A DNA stretch of 64,000 bases from Areca catechu (Eukaryota > Streptophyta > Magnoliopsida > Arecales > Arecaceae). The DNA is taken from assembly GCA_021397845.1 (NCBI GenBank), contig CM038046.1, positions 63,196,021 to 63,260,020 on the forward strand, in the 5' to 3' direction. Position 1 is the stretch's first letter. Each line of letters begins with the position of its first letter. Shown here piece after piece: positions 10,865 through 22,610 of the stretch. The position numbers and the translations under genes were made by a program. The notes beneath the pieces were generated by a model, which saw nothing but the letters and a program-made list of their open reading frames with translations, was not told the DNA's origin and ran no database searches.

Positions 10865-11390
10865 CCTCACAGATGACTGTTTCAAATCTTATTTTGTATG
10901 GTTGATATATGTATGATTCAGCTCTTCTGTACTGAAAATTTATCTCATATATAATGTTTGTTATCTTAAACCTTTTGTATTTCAGTTTATCATATTTTAG
11001 CTCTGATACAATGGGATATTTTAACTCTGATACAAGCACAATTTCAGCTATGATATTTGTTTCTCTACTCTCTTTTTGTATCCATGCTAATTGTAAGGGG
11101 AAGGTTATTTTTTTTATGATTGACAAAAAGGGGGAGAAAAAGTAATGTTAAAAAATGATGTTAATTGGTATGAAGAAAAAGAGTGATGTTAATTGTTATT
11201 GAGAATTTGAGAACAAGTTTTTTTTATTAAGAAAAAGATGCATTATATTGATTTAAAGTTTACCTTAATAAGAAGTATCTAATTAAGGGGGAGATTGTTT
11301 CCTATTATGATTAGAAACTCATGGTTATAAAAGTTTGAACTATATTGTCTCTTTTTCTCAAAGTTTTGTCATCATCAAAAAGGGGATGAT
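10865..11390 (+). other. C1 3' region with multiple polypurine tracts
   Basis: A non-coding stretch between the extra ORF and the 3' LTR. Purine tracts are AAAAAGGGGGAG at 11125-11136, AAGGGGGAG at 11285-11293 and AAAAAGGGGA at 11377-11386. The last, four bases before the LTR, is the likely plus-strand primer. Several tracts in a row are a known Sirevirus feature. Confidence 0.8.
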
Positions 11391-12861
11391 TGTTGGCTTC
11401 ACCCAGTGATTTTGATGAATAACAAAACATTGAGTACATATTGTGTTCTAATATGGATTTCAAGTTGTGAGTTTTCAGGAAGAAAGCACCTCAAAATTCC
11501 AGATATTTATGGTGTATGGCACGCAATGGCACGGAGCAAATCTCACATATCCGGACATCCTCTTCATTAAAAAAGGGCTTACAATTGCTTAATTATTAAG
11601 TGTTTATGCTTTCATGTATATCATTTTTGATTTCAAGGCTTTTACTCTTGATTCTGAATGTTTTCAGTCTCAAGTATCGACACCTGGACAGTCAAGTGTC
11701 GACACTTCAGCATTTGGCACGGACAAAAATCCTTAGCACGCCAAGTGTCGACACCTAGAATTCAAGTGTCGACACCAAGTATCGACACTTAGGTTTCAAG
11801 TGTGGACTCAAGGCCTGAGAATTTTGAAAATACAGAACTTTGTAGGTTCGAGGATTTTTGTGTCAAGTGTCGACACCTGTGCATCAAGTGTCGACACTTG
11901 AATGATCAAGTGTCGACTCCCAGAAATCAAGTGTCGACACCTGACAGCCAAGTGTCGACACCTGACAGCCAAGTGTCGACACTTGCAGCCTGACAGCTCT
12001 AACGGATCTATTTTTCTGGCTTGCAGAAATGGGTTTTCAAGCTCCAAACGGCTATTTCCAATGCTCCAACGGTCACAAACTATTTTTAGAAGGTTTTTGG
12101 TGTATTTAATCTCCACCAACCTCATTTTAAAGCAAGAGAAGAGTGAAGAAGTCAAGAAAAAGAAGACAGAAGTCTATTCAAGAGCATTCAAGTCCACTCA
12201 AAAGCCAAAAAGCCAATATTCTCTCCAAACTTCAAATCAAAAGCCTCTTCTAGCTTGATTCCATTGAAAAAGCCTACTTGCTCAACTTTACTACATTCCA
12301 AAAGGAGGCAACTTGAAGAAGAGTGAAGTCAAAGCATTACTTGGGCTTCAAAGATTCCAATCTACTCTTGAAGAGAGTTTGTTGTAGCATATAAATTTCA
12401 TATTTGTTTTACTGTGCTTTAACCTTGCTTTCAAGGGTGTCTTGAAAGAAGGTTATTGTGGTTTGTTGGTGAGCCAAAGTGTTAAAACCAACTAGGGTTA
12501 ACTTGTGAGCCCGAAGACAAAACAAGTAGTTAGGTTTGTTGGTGAGCCGGGTGATAAAACCAACTTAGGTTTTGACTTGTGAGCCTTGTAAAAATAAGTC
12601 AACTGTAATCTGGTGTGGATTATAGTGAAATTCCCAAGGGTGGCTTGGAGAGTGGATGTAGGTGCTAGGTTTGCACCGAACCACTATATATCTTATGTTT
12701 GTGTGTGATTGCTCTTTCCCTTTGCATTCCTTAATTAAGTGTTATCATCTTGCATCTAATTAATTGTTACTCACAAGCACCACTAGACCTTTTGTTTTAT
12801 TGTGTTAAATTTTTAAAAGACCCAATTCACCCCCCCTCTTGGGCTCCATTTCTGGGCAACA
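11391..12861 (+). repeat. C1 3' LTR
   Basis: Direct repeat of 2015-3485, 1471 bp, followed by ATTGG (12862-12866). It has the palindrome array at 11671-11985, in which most copies keep GTGTCGACAC. It has the hairpin row at about 12465-12602 (the last stem has one mismatch from C to T) and the stem-loop at about 12652-12684. Confidence 0.95.
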
Positions 12862-14270
12862 ATTGGTCGGGTGCGCCATCTCCATGATGGCCTTTAATTT
12901 GTCGAGATTCACCTCAATTCCCCTCTGTATGACCAGAAAACCAAGGAACTTGCCAGATGTTGCCCCAAAAGTGTATTTCGTGGGGTTCAGCTTCATTCGA
13001 TGGTGCCTAAGTACATCAAAGGATTCCTGCAAGTCCCTGATGTGGTCAACCTTATGGAGACTCTTCACTATCATATCATCCACATAAGCCTCCATATTCC
13101 TGCCCAACTGACCTTCGAACACTCGGTTGATCAACCTTTGAAAAGTGGCGCCAGCATTCTTCAAGCCAAAGGGCATCATCCGATAATAGTACAGACCCTT
13201 ATCAGTGACAAAGGCGGTCTTGTCCTCATCTTCCAGATGCATCTTTATTTGATTGTAGCTGAAAAAGGCATCCATAAAGCTGAGAAGTTGGTGGCCGGCC
13301 ATGGCATCCACCAGCTGATCAATTTGGGTACTGGGAAGCTGTCCTTCGGACAGGCCTTGTTGAGGTCAATGTAATCCACACAGATTCTCCACTTCCTGTT
13401 GGACTTCTTTACCATAACCATATTCGCTAGCCACTCAGGGTAGTGGACTTCCCTGATGAAGCCAGCATCACGGAGCTTCTTTACTTCCTCATTAATGGCT
13501 TTCTGTCTTTCGGTAGCAAAGCTCCTCTTCTTCTGTCGAATAGGTCGGTAGGACGGATCTACCTTGAGTTGGTGAGTGATGACCTCCAATGATATTCCAG
13601 GCATGTCCAACACCGACCAAGCAAAGACGTCGTTATTACTTCTAAGAAAGCTGATCAGTTCTGACTTAAGGTCTTCGTTGAGGGAGCCTCCAATCTGAAG
13701 GACTTTGGTGGGATCATCCTCTCGAAGGGGAACAAATAGAATCCTTTACCCTGGCCGATCGAGGCCATCGGCCTTAGCTCTTTGGTCAAGTTGCTCCAGA
13801 GTGGGACGGCCTTCTGACTGTTGATTCATAATGGTCAGACACTGCCTGGCCATCCGACGGTCTCCCCTCATCACTCCGACCCCGCTCCTGGTCAGAAATT
13901 TTGCCAGCAGATGGTAAGTGGACATGATGTCTCTGAATTTGTTGAGGGCCGGTCGACCCAGGATAGCATTGTATGGCAAGGTCGTCCGAACGACCACAAA
14001 ATTGATGGGAAGGGTTTTCTGGAAAGGCTCCGTCCCGATCATCACAAGGAGAACTATCTCCCCTTCCACCCCAACAGAGTTACCCCCGAAGCCCGTCAGC
14101 GATGCAAGGGATTTCTGCAACATGGATTTTGATAGACTCATTCTCACAAAAGCATCATACAGTAATACCTCTGTCGAGCTTTCATTATCTACAAGTATTC
14201 TCCTTACATCGTAGTTGGCAATCACTGCCGACACGACTATAGGATCGTTCTCAAAAACATGAGTCTCCAA
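12862..14270 (-). pseudogene. G1 protease and reverse transcriptase (5' part of pol)
   Basis: Minus strand. The protease at 13746-14270 has ILVDNESSTEVLLYDAF, where the family normally has DNGSS, so the active-site glycine is replaced by glutamate. It ends in the typical PYNAILGRPALN...STYHLLAKF. The RT follows with YPEWLANMVMVKKSNRKWRICVDY, then a one-base deletion near 13325 shifts the frame inside PVPK. The next frame carries LLSFMDAFFSYNQIKMH, FVTDKGLYYYRMMPFGLKNAGATFQ and YVDD at 13075-13086. The frame reaches MAHPTN and is cut by the C1 insertion; it resumes at 2009. Confidence 0.88.
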
Positions 14271-14279
14271 AAGAACTTC

Positions 14280-15861
14280 ATCGGAGAAGGTGATTGCATT
14301 GGAGCCCCTGGACCTTTTAGCAATATCAGTCCTGTCCTCACAACTTTCTCCGGATCACCGATGTAGCATGCTGACATCCCCACCAGTCGGTCTCTGATTG
14401 GGGAGCTCCGTCTCCTCCAGAGGGTTTCAGGCATTTGATGCTTCAGCCCGGTCCTGATGGGGTCGAACATACTTGCACAGGTATCCCCTCCGGATGAGGT
14501 CTTTAATGGCATCCTTCAGCTGCAGGTACTCTTCAGTACTGTGCCCATGATCCCTATGGAATCGACAAAACTTATCTTTGTTTCTTAGGGCAAGAGGGCC
14601 CCTCATCGACTGAGGCCTTTGTAAAAAGGTCTCGTTCTCGATGTCCATGAGGATCTTCTCTCTTGGCAGGGATAGAGGCGCGTAAGTCTCGAACCTTCGG
14701 GGGAAGTCCCTCGATTTCGGACTTCGGTGTTAAGCCGACCGCCGACTATCACTCGGAGGTCAAACTTTGGGAGCTTTATCGCTTCGCTTCTTGGGGGCCG
14801 ACCTTCCTTCAGCTTGATGTCGGCCGGCCGCTTGTTCTTCCGCCAGAGCGTACTTCTGCACTCTGGCCAGGAGTTCACTGTAGCTTGTCGGATGTTTCTT
14901 GTCCAGGGAGAAGGTCAGCCTGGACGAGTGAAGCCCTCACTTGGAGGCTGACATTGCTACAGCCTCATTCAAATCCGGGACTTCCATGGCCACTGAGTTG
15001 AAACGGGCCATGAAATCCTGAAGGGTCTCTCCCTCCTTTTGCAGCACGAGGAAGAGGCAGTCTGTATTCCTCGAGGTCCGACTGCAATTCCTGAAATGGG
15101 AAAGGAAAAGTGATTCGAGTTGAGAGAAGGAGCTGATCGTACCTGGCCGGATGGTGGAGAACCACATCTGGGCGGTCTTCTTAAGGGTAGCAGGGAAGGC
15201 GATGCAGTGGAGAGCATCGGAGGTGCCTTGGACCATCATATGCACTTTGTACGTGCCCAGATGGTCCAAGGGGTCAGTGGTACCATCCTAGGGGCCTACT
15301 TGTGGGATCTTGAAGTGGCGGGGAATCATCTCTGCTAGAATCTCATCAAAGAACGGGAGACGGGAGTCGTATACCTGTCTCCCTTTGGCCTTCTACCGGA
15401 GGGCGATCTCAGCAATGTGCTCCTCCATGCACATGATCTTGCTGGCATAGTCCTTCGGAGGCTCAATAGCAGGTCAACCACCGATAGTAACAGATTCAGC
15501 ATAGGAAGGCGAAGCAGACCTTGCCCTCTTGCCATCGGCGCGGTCACCCAAGGACCTTCGAGGCTCCGCGGTGGCATTAGAATAGTGTTGAGGGACCTCC
15601 GGCCGTTGGCTTCCCTCAGCAGCAGTTAGAGGATTGGTGCAGGAAGCAGCTGGTGGCTGCTAACGGTTATCGGCTACTTCTTGGAAATGCTGGACTGTAG
15701 TAGTAAGTGTTTCAATACGATTCACCAAAGTTTGGAACTACTGCAACCCCAATGTGATAGTGGGTTCTGCGGTGGATATCATTCTCCCTGAGAGGCTCCT
15801 CAGACTTTGAAGGAGAGATACCCCTCCTGGCAGTGGCATTTGGAGCTCTTCCCTTAACCAT
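14280..15861 (-). pseudogene. G1 gag (decayed)
   Basis: The probable start is the ATG at 15859-15861 (MVKGRAPNATARRG), 50 bp after the primer site. The middle part at 14937-15269 is a clear gypsy gag: DHLGTYKVHMMVQGTSDALHC, FPATLKKTAQMWFSTI, SHFRNCSRTSRNTDCLF, ETLQDFMARFNSVAMEV. Near 14480-14600 the family's C-terminal zinc-finger-like segment appears as KFCRFHRDHGHSTEEYLQLKDAI, with the last cysteine changed to tyrosine. Multiple stops and frame changes separate these pieces. Gag would form the particle. Confidence 0.82.
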
Positions 15862-15910
15862 TTTCTTGCCGGGATGAAAGATTCCTCCTTTTAGAAGAAA
15901 TAGAAAAAGC

Positions 15911-15926
15911 CCTTCCTCTAGCGCCA
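15911..15926 (-). other. G1 primer-binding site
   Basis: On the minus strand the LTR ends CAACA, then a three-base spacer GAT, then TGGCGCTAGAGGAAGG. TGGCGC-starting primer sites are common in plant gypsy elements. Confidence 0.7.
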
Positions 15927-15929
15927 ATC

Positions 15930-16883
15930 TGTTGCTGCGTCAACTCCTGGATCGGGGACCGAGGGTGGCTGGATAGGCTGGAGCACTCCTCTCCCGAGCG
16001 AACCTGCAACAAAGTTCCCAAGGGCACCGGTGGTGTTCCGGCGGGGGGCCCTCCAATGCTTAAGTTAGCAGGAGGTTGAAGGCAACAGAATGGAGGAATC
16101 AAGGAATGAATAGTCTTTGAAGAGGGAAGAGTTGTTCTACCTTCGAACGGGGTCCCCTGAGTACCTTATATAGGTGCGGAACAATCCAAAATCCATTAGG
16201 GGAGAGACTGAGAAAGATCGATCTGCCCCTAGGAGAATCTGGAGAGTGGCCACGTGGCGCGTAGATACGGCGGCAACGTGGAAGTAGTAGAGCAGGGCCG
16301 TTGGGACAGCAAGATCCCGCAATAATAGAAAGGTGCTTCTGGAATACCATGGATGCTAAGGCTCGCCTGTCGGACTTCGGCCGTGAGAAAGTCGATCAGA
16401 CCAAAGGCCAAACCTCTGAAGGAGAGCGATGGGCCGGACCCTAGCAGGAGAGGGTCGTTCAGACCTCAGCTTCGGTGGGTCGGATCTCTGAAGGAGAGCA
16501 ATAAGACGGACCACAGCAGGAGAGGGTCATTCGGACCTCAGCTCCGGTACGTCGGACCTCTGAAGGAGAGCGATGGGCCGGACCCCAGCACGAGAGGGTC
16601 GTTCAGACCTCGGCTCCGGTGGGTCGGACCTCTGAAGGAGAGCGATGGGCCGGACCCCAGTAGGAGAGGGTCGTTCGGACCTCGGCTCCAGTGGATTGGA
16701 CCTCTGAAGGCGAGCAATGGGCTAGACCCCAACAAGAGAGGGTCGTTTGGACCTAAACTCCGTGGGTCGGACCTCTGAAGGAGAGCGATGGGCCGGACCC
16801 CAGCAGGAGAGGGTAAAGGGCGGCCGGGTCGGACCGCAAGACTGGGCCGGTTCTGGCTAAGGGTGAGCCATCATGGTACAACA
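15930..16883 (-). repeat. G1 5' LTR
   Basis: About 954 bp, with inverted termini TGTTG and CAACA. On the minus strand it holds a TATA box (TATATAAGG, plus coordinates 16164-16172), which fits a promoter upstream of gag. It also holds a 72-bp tandem repeat in U3 (16413-16816). The outer edge at 16883 is inferred from the terminal CAACA; the second LTR copy is outside the window. Confidence 0.7.
16413..16816 (-). repeat. 72-bp tandem repeat in G1 LTR, about 5.6 copies
   Basis: Units start CCTCTGAAGGAGAGCGATGG and recur every 72 bp with 5-15% divergence. Because 72 is a multiple of three the array creates long open frames on both strands, which are not genes. Confidence 0.9.
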
Positions 16884-16888
16884 TTGAC

Positions 16889-19223
16889 AATCCAAGTTGC
16901 ATGAAACCCTTAAACTAGAATCCCTTATTCATCATAATTAATAAGTCACAAAGTTAAGATTTTTGAAGAATACCTAGAATGCTAATTCTCACTTATTTCC
17001 ACTAGGCACACAAATGCATACCCTTCAAAGGTGATCCAAACAGAAATTGATCCTAGAAAGTACTCCTAGTAAGTTGCTTACTCCACTGGGACTCTTTTGA
17101 CAGCCTTTCTTTCTTTGGCAGCCTCTCCTTCCTTGCTCAGACCTTTGCCCTCCAATAGAGCACTTTAAGCCCTTTCCAAAACCTCTCTTGTTTCTTCTTA
17201 TCACTACCTTTATTTTCTTCCTAAACCCTTATCTTAAGAATGGCAGACTTGTCTTAAAAGAAGACTTTTGTCCTAACAAGGGAAGGAAGAGACAAGGTGG
17301 ATAACGCAAGAAAGTAAAGAATGATTCGGAATAATATTGGCATCAATCACCGATGCCTTTATATAGGAAATAAAGAGGCACCTGATATGTCTTCTCATCA
17401 ACCCTTGATCAGCCAATCAAGTGATCAAATAAAACCCTTCACAAAGAAGGAGTCTTTTGGATGAAAGAACATGTCAATCCATGCGCCAAGAGACACCTTG
17501 GTGTCTCTTCAAAATTCCAGCACTTTTTCTCCTCTTACTATGTGGCAATTAACCAATCAAAGAAAGGCAAAGGGGCATGGGATTCCATAGGAAGTTTCAA
17601 TCAACCAAGAAGTCTTCAAATAGAAGGACTTCTGGTTTTGAGATTATGCACCAAAGAGAAGAGTCACGACCCTTCATTTTGTGCACCAACCATTATCCAT
17701 GCCAAAGACCTTTTTTGACCAGTCAAAGCCTATTCAAAATGGGTCAAATAAAAGAGGATTAAAAGAGGTTTATCACCTAAAAGCTGATTAACAAGCAAAA
17801 GGACTCTTGGTCCTTTTGTGCCCCTTATATTGCCACATATACCATTTGACATCAAGAGTCCCATGCTCCTAGGACTCTTGGTTTTTGGTGCATAAAGGCT
17901 TCTTTAATTGTAGATAAAATCTGAAAAATGTTGCCCCACTTAGGACTCATGCCAATTTAAGTCTTACTTAAATTGGTTAGCCCAATTAGCAAGTTAATAG
18001 ACCCAAACTAATTAGGTTAGGAGTTAGGCTAACCTACATATGCTAGTATGTAATCTAGCTAGCCAACTAGGATCCCATGACCCTAATAAAATTCAATTGA
18101 CTTCCTAGGCTAATTTTCTAATGTGTGTGATACTTTGGGTTCCACATTTAGCCAGCAATAGGTCTAGGTCCAAGTTGTTTTGATCTAATCGAAATCGATT
18201 GACCTAATTAGGTCAATTCGAGCTGACCCAAGTTACAATTTTAACCAACTTTCAAATTGACTAATGAATCCAATCAATTTCATTCATGATCACCTCCAAG
18301 ACATAATTGATGTCTAGAAACATGTCATGCCTACTTAAAAGATGAAAAATTTGATAGAAATTATCAAAATACCCTTTGGTGGAAAGTTTCCATACAATTC
18401 AATCCTTCGATCTTCCTTTATCTCGAATAAGTGATGGGTATGGATAATTATCAAACCTAATTACTTAATCCTTTTGAATCTCAATTCGACAATGAAGACT
18501 CTACTGATGACTAATTATAAACCATTTCTAATCTCATCCTACTTTGATCAAAGACTCCCTGAGCCATCAATCGAAGAGATTACTTGGAATAAATTTCTTC
18601 TTACTAGGAATAATTGATTTCTTGTTGATCCACTCACATCCTTCATACACAATCCACCATATCTGAAATCATCCCGTACATGACTTAATTTTCATGAATG
18701 AGTATGAACCAAAATATGACTTAATGTGCATAAGGAACCATGGTGATCTCAAATCCAAGGATCACATGTACAACTCCCACTATAAGAACCATCTTTTGAC
18801 AAGTAGTAAGACCTCCATAAGATGTTCTTAATACATATCAGTTCAGTGAACTCATATCCTAACGAGCACCCACATCCTTGTATTAGTGTCCCTACACAAG
18901 TGGCTATGAGACCAATCACCCTCTCCATCGAGCATACATAGGATGTGCTAGTCTTACCAGTAACATCGATCCCTTAATCGATGATCCAAGAACTAGGAAC
19001 CTTTTAGATTAGGGTTTATAGGAACTTAGGTCTCACCATTATGATTTTTATCATAACCCTAATTCCATTACGCTAACCTATGGATTCATCATAATCTAAT
19101 ATATAGACACAGCAATATGATGAATAAATATGCCTTTTATTAATTAAATAATATCATATAAGAGTTCGTAGATTACTATAATGCCCTTACAATGATTGGC
19201 TTTTAGGATACTTTTCTTTCACA
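16889..19223 (-). repeat. Long non-coding LTR-like repeat, partial
   Basis: 2.3 kb with no credible gene. On the minus strand it starts TGTGAAAG at 19223, directly where the G2 RNase H frame breaks after FSSTNN, and a TATA box (TATATAAAGG, plus 17356-17365) lies about 1.86 kb in. This layout suggests a long LTR in minus orientation whose 3' part was split off by G1. The flank TTATT (19224-19228) would be its target duplication; the partner is outside the window. The family was not recognised. Confidence 0.45.
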
Positions 19224-20930
19224 TTATTAGTAGAAGAGAACCTGAACTGGAAGGCATACTAGATGTTCCACCCTTCCAAGCTTATAAGTTTGAGCCCCAC
19301 TCTAGAGCAATTTGCATTTGAGGCCCTATCCATGTACATCTTCTATTGATTCTTGGGATATTCAAGCATTAGATCACCTTCTTTGGGCTCTTCTTCATGA
19401 ATAGTATATTTGGTGATAAAATCAGCCAGTATCTGTGCATTAACAAAAGGTTTTAGATGGAACACTAGATCAATCTCAAAAAGTTCAAAAGCCCATTTAG
19501 CCATTCTGCTTGAAGTATCAGCCTAGTGTACGATCACTCGAAGGAATTGGTATGTATGGACCACCACTGTGTAAGCTTGGAAATATGGTCGAAACTACCT
19601 GGCTGACACCATAAGGGCGAAGATGAGTTTCTCCAACTAGGCATATCTGATTTCAGCATTTTGTAGAACCTAGCTAACATAGTCTCCAGTTTCTATGTCT
19701 TGTGTTCTTCCTGAATGAGGATGGACCTATCGGCAGAAGAAGAAACCATCAAATATAGATATAACTCCTTGCCTTCCTTGGGCTTGCTGAGAAGTGGAGG
19801 AGCGTTGAGGTAGACTTTGAGCTCCTCAAATGCCCCTAATATTTCTCAGTCCATTGGAAGTCCTTCGACTTTTTTAGTGTCTAAAAGAAAGGTGAACATC
19901 ATTTGGCTGACTTGGAAATGAATCAACTGAGGGTGGCGATCCGCTCGGTGAGCCTCTAGACTTCTTTCATGATCTTTGGTGCAACTATCTTCTTATAGCA
20001 TGAATTTTTTTTTGAATTAGCTTCAATCCCATAGCCTAATACCATGAACTCGAGAAACTTCCTAAAGGTGACTCCAAATGCACATTTGGTGGGGTTCAAC
20101 TTCATCTGATACCGATGCAGTATGGCAAAGGTTTCCTCAAGATCTTATACAAAACTTTGAGAGACATGACTCTTGACTAGCATATCATCGATGTAAACTT
20201 CTATGTTGAGGCCAATCTAATCCTTGAAAATTTTGTTCACTAGCTGTGGTAGGTTGCCCCTGCATTTTTCAAGCCAAACGGCATTATCTTGTAATAAAAC
20301 AAACCTTGGTCAATAATAAAAAAGATTTTTTCCTTATCTTCGGGTGCCATTCGGATCTAGTTGTATCCCGAAAATTCATCCATAAAGGTTAGGAGTTCAT
20401 GGCTGGCCGTAGCATCCACTAGCTGGTCGATGCAGGGAAGAGGGTAACTATCCTTCGGGCAATCCTTATTGGGGTCTATAAAGTCTATACACATTCGTCA
20501 CTTCCTGTTGGCCTTCTTTATCAGCACTATATTAGCCAACCATTTAGGATAATTAACTTGATGAACCCTACATCGATCAACTTTTGTACCTCTTCAACTA
20601 TAGTTCTTTGTCATTCTAGTATGAAACTCCTTTTCTTTTGTACATCAACATTCTTTCGTAAGAAGGTCATCAATTGTTGCTTCGTATCTTTGTCCATTCT
20701 CGAGCCAATTTGAACAACATGCCAAGGGTCCCCATTATACAAGGGAACAACTACAAGATCTTCTAAAGGCTTCGCTATTTTTTCGGTCAATTCATCCCTT
20801 GTATCCAATCCTTCGACTAGAAGGTTTCTAGGGGTTTGATTTGTTTGGCCTGACGAGCCTCCAAGTAGTATTATCTTGCCAGAGCTTGGTTTCCATGCAC
20901 TTCTCCTATCCCTCACAATGTAGGGAATCT
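19224..20930 (-). pseudogene. G2 RT, RT-RNase H and partial second RNase H
   Basis: The minus strand shows an RT with an intact YIDD box at 20184-20195 inside VYIDDMLVKS, the preceding F-GLKNA-type region near 20240-20330, and the PR-RT linker at 20611-20916 (GDPWHVVQIGSRMDKDTKQQLMTFLRKNVDV). The RT-linked RNase H lies at about 19560-19890. A second RNase H begins near 19320 and is cut after FQFRFSSTNN at 19224. Many stops are present throughout, so this is a relic. Confidence 0.72.
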
Positions 20931-21064
20931 CATTAGTAGGTAATAGTCAACACTATCACCCATAGAGCATTCTCCCCGATTGACCGAATATGACATTATA
21001 AGCCGAGGGAGTCTTTATGACTGTAAAAGTAAGGCGCACTCAGGACTATCAAGGGATACTCCCT
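20931..21064 (-). pseudogene. G2 protease, C-terminal fragment
   Basis: The minus strand contains FTVIKTPSAYNVIFGQSGRM, matching the end of gypsy protease domains (normally SAYNAILGRP). It is cut at 21060-21064 by the C2 insertion; the N-terminal part continues from 26139. Confidence 0.65.
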
Positions 21065-22240
21065 TGTTGCCCAGGTAGCTTCCTAAGAGGGGGGCGAATT
21101 GGGATAATAAAAACTTTAGCAAGTATGTGCAATTTAAAATCTTTTTGGTGTTGTGGTGAAATATGCAATGCGGAAGTAAATAAGTAAAAACAATAAAGCA
21201 ATAAGAACACAAGCACAAACACCAACAGATTTAGAGTGGTTCGGAGCAACCGGCTCTTACGTCCACTATCCAAGATACTACTTGGAATTTCTACTATATT
21301 CTTCCTAAAATACAGTCATATTATTTTATCGGGATCACAATCCAAACCCAACTCCCTTTGATTTTTACACTGGGCTCACCAAAGAAACCCACTCTTGGTT
21401 TTATACCGGGATCACCAAGAACCCAAACTTGGTTTTACACAGGCTCACCAAAAACCCACTCTTGGTTTTATATCGGGATCACCAAGAACCCAACTTGGTT
21501 TTGCAACGGGCTAACCAAAAACTCAAACTAAAGTAAAATAGGTAAATAATGTAACATAAAATACAAACTCCCAAAGAGTAGATGGTTGCTGCTTTAGCTC
21601 GTTGAATGTAGCTCTTCTAAGCCCTCCTCTTTCTTCAAATAAAGCTTCAAGAGTTGTGATAGGAAGTGAAGAACCCTCTCTTGAATTTGAACATTGAAGC
21701 TCTCTCCAAAATCTGAAATATAAACTTGAAAAACCCTTTTTCTTCAATTTCTCTTCCCCTCTTCAATCACTCTTCTTTTTCTTCACTTTGATCCATCATA
21801 TATAAGTTTTGGAAGTGTTCCCATGTTATTTTGACCGTTCGAGTACCTTGAAAATCGAAATATGACCGTTTGGAACCGTTGGAATGAAGAAAAATAATTT
21901 ATGCAACTAGCCATTGGAGTGCCGGAACCCATCACTCGAGTTGGCTCTTCTGGGTCGAATCAGCTCGAGTAATTACAGTTCTACCATTCTGGAATCATTT
22001 TGATTGAATAATTACAGTTCTGCCATTCTGAAAGAGTTGGCTCTTGATCCATGAGTCGGCTCGAGCTGAACTTCTTCAAATGCTTCCAAACCACTCCAAA
22101 CTTCTTCCAAACTTCTTCTAAATCATTTCAAACATCTTCTAAATCTATGATACTTTACAAAAACAATCTTTACAAGGATAATTGTAACATAATCATGCAT
22201 CAATGTTTTGTAATCATCAAAATCAATCCTAGGGTCAACA
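21065..22240 (-). repeat. C2 3' LTR
   Basis: 1176 bp. On the plus strand it starts TGTTGCCC and ends GGTCAACA; on the minus strand it follows the polypurine tract at 22241-22254. Relative to the other LTR it has lost one segment near 21925-21960 and carries an extra run near 22080-22130. It contains hairpins like those of C1 at about 21390-21520. Confidence 0.92.
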
Positions 22241-22610
22241 ATCTTCCCCTTTTTAATGATGACAAAACATTGAGCATGAAAAAAAAATTTTAGCACAAAA
22301 TTAACTCTATAAAAGATTGTATTTCAAGTAAATTAACAAGTATCATATAAGCAATAAGCTCCCCCTTAATTTATCAGTATCTTCCAAAAATAAAACTTCT
22401 CTCTTTTTAAATGTTCTTTTTCATGACACCTTATATCTCTCCCCCTTTTTGACATCAACAAAAAGTATTCTTAACCAATTTTTAAGGGATACTAATCAAT
22501 GATTTTATAATACCACAAGAATATTAGGATATTTTGAGATAATTTTACCTTCTTTTTATTTCCTTCATATTCTTGTCAATAATTTCTCTTTTTCTCCCCC
22601 TTTCTTTATG
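22241..22610 (-). other. C2 polypurine-tract region
   Basis: Four pyrimidine tracts on the plus strand (polypurine on the element strand): ATCTTCCCCTTTTT at 22241-22254, CTCCCCCTTAA at 22359-22369, CTCTCCCCCTTTTT ending at 22450, and CTCCCCCTTTC near 22594-22604. This repeats the multi-tract arrangement of C1. Confidence 0.8.

Larger units (their letters stand above)
2015..12861 (+). mobile_element. Ty1/copia element C1, Sirevirus type, full length
   Basis: A complete 10,847-bp element with 1471-bp LTRs beginning TGTTGG and ending CAACA, flanked by the perfect 5-bp target duplication ATTGG (2010-2014 and 12862-12866). Inside are an initiator-Met primer site, a long gag with two zinc knuckles, pol in the order protease, integrase, RT, RNase H (Ty1/copia), an additional ORF after pol, and several polypurine tracts. 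The long gag, extra ORF and multiple polypurine tracts are known traits of Sireviruses. It is inserted in the RT of G1. Aligning the two LTRs by eye gives about 45 differences (around 3%), roughly three transitions per transversion, so the insertion is fairly young. Gag, pol and the extra ORF all carry stops or frameshifts. Confidence 0.93.
1..16883 (-). mobile_element. Ty3/gypsy element G1 (Tat type), interrupted by C1
   Basis: Read on the minus strand the order is LTR, primer site, gag, protease, reverse transcriptase, two RNase H regions and integrase. The gene order with integrase last identifies Ty3/gypsy. A second RNase H after the RT-RNase H is known for the Tat lineage. The element is cut inside pol by C1 (2015-12861), and removing C1 plus one ATTGG copy restores the reading frame. 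The 5' LTR is at 15930-16883; the 3' LTR must lie left of the window. Stops and frameshifts in every domain show it is dead. The 5 bases after the LTR are TTGAC, the expected target duplication, which cannot be checked here. Confidence 0.88.

Noticed and set aside
16353..16778. 141-codon open frame with 24-residue repeats (plus strand)
   Set aside because: It is a by-product of the 72-bp tandem repeat in the G1 LTR, open on both strands.
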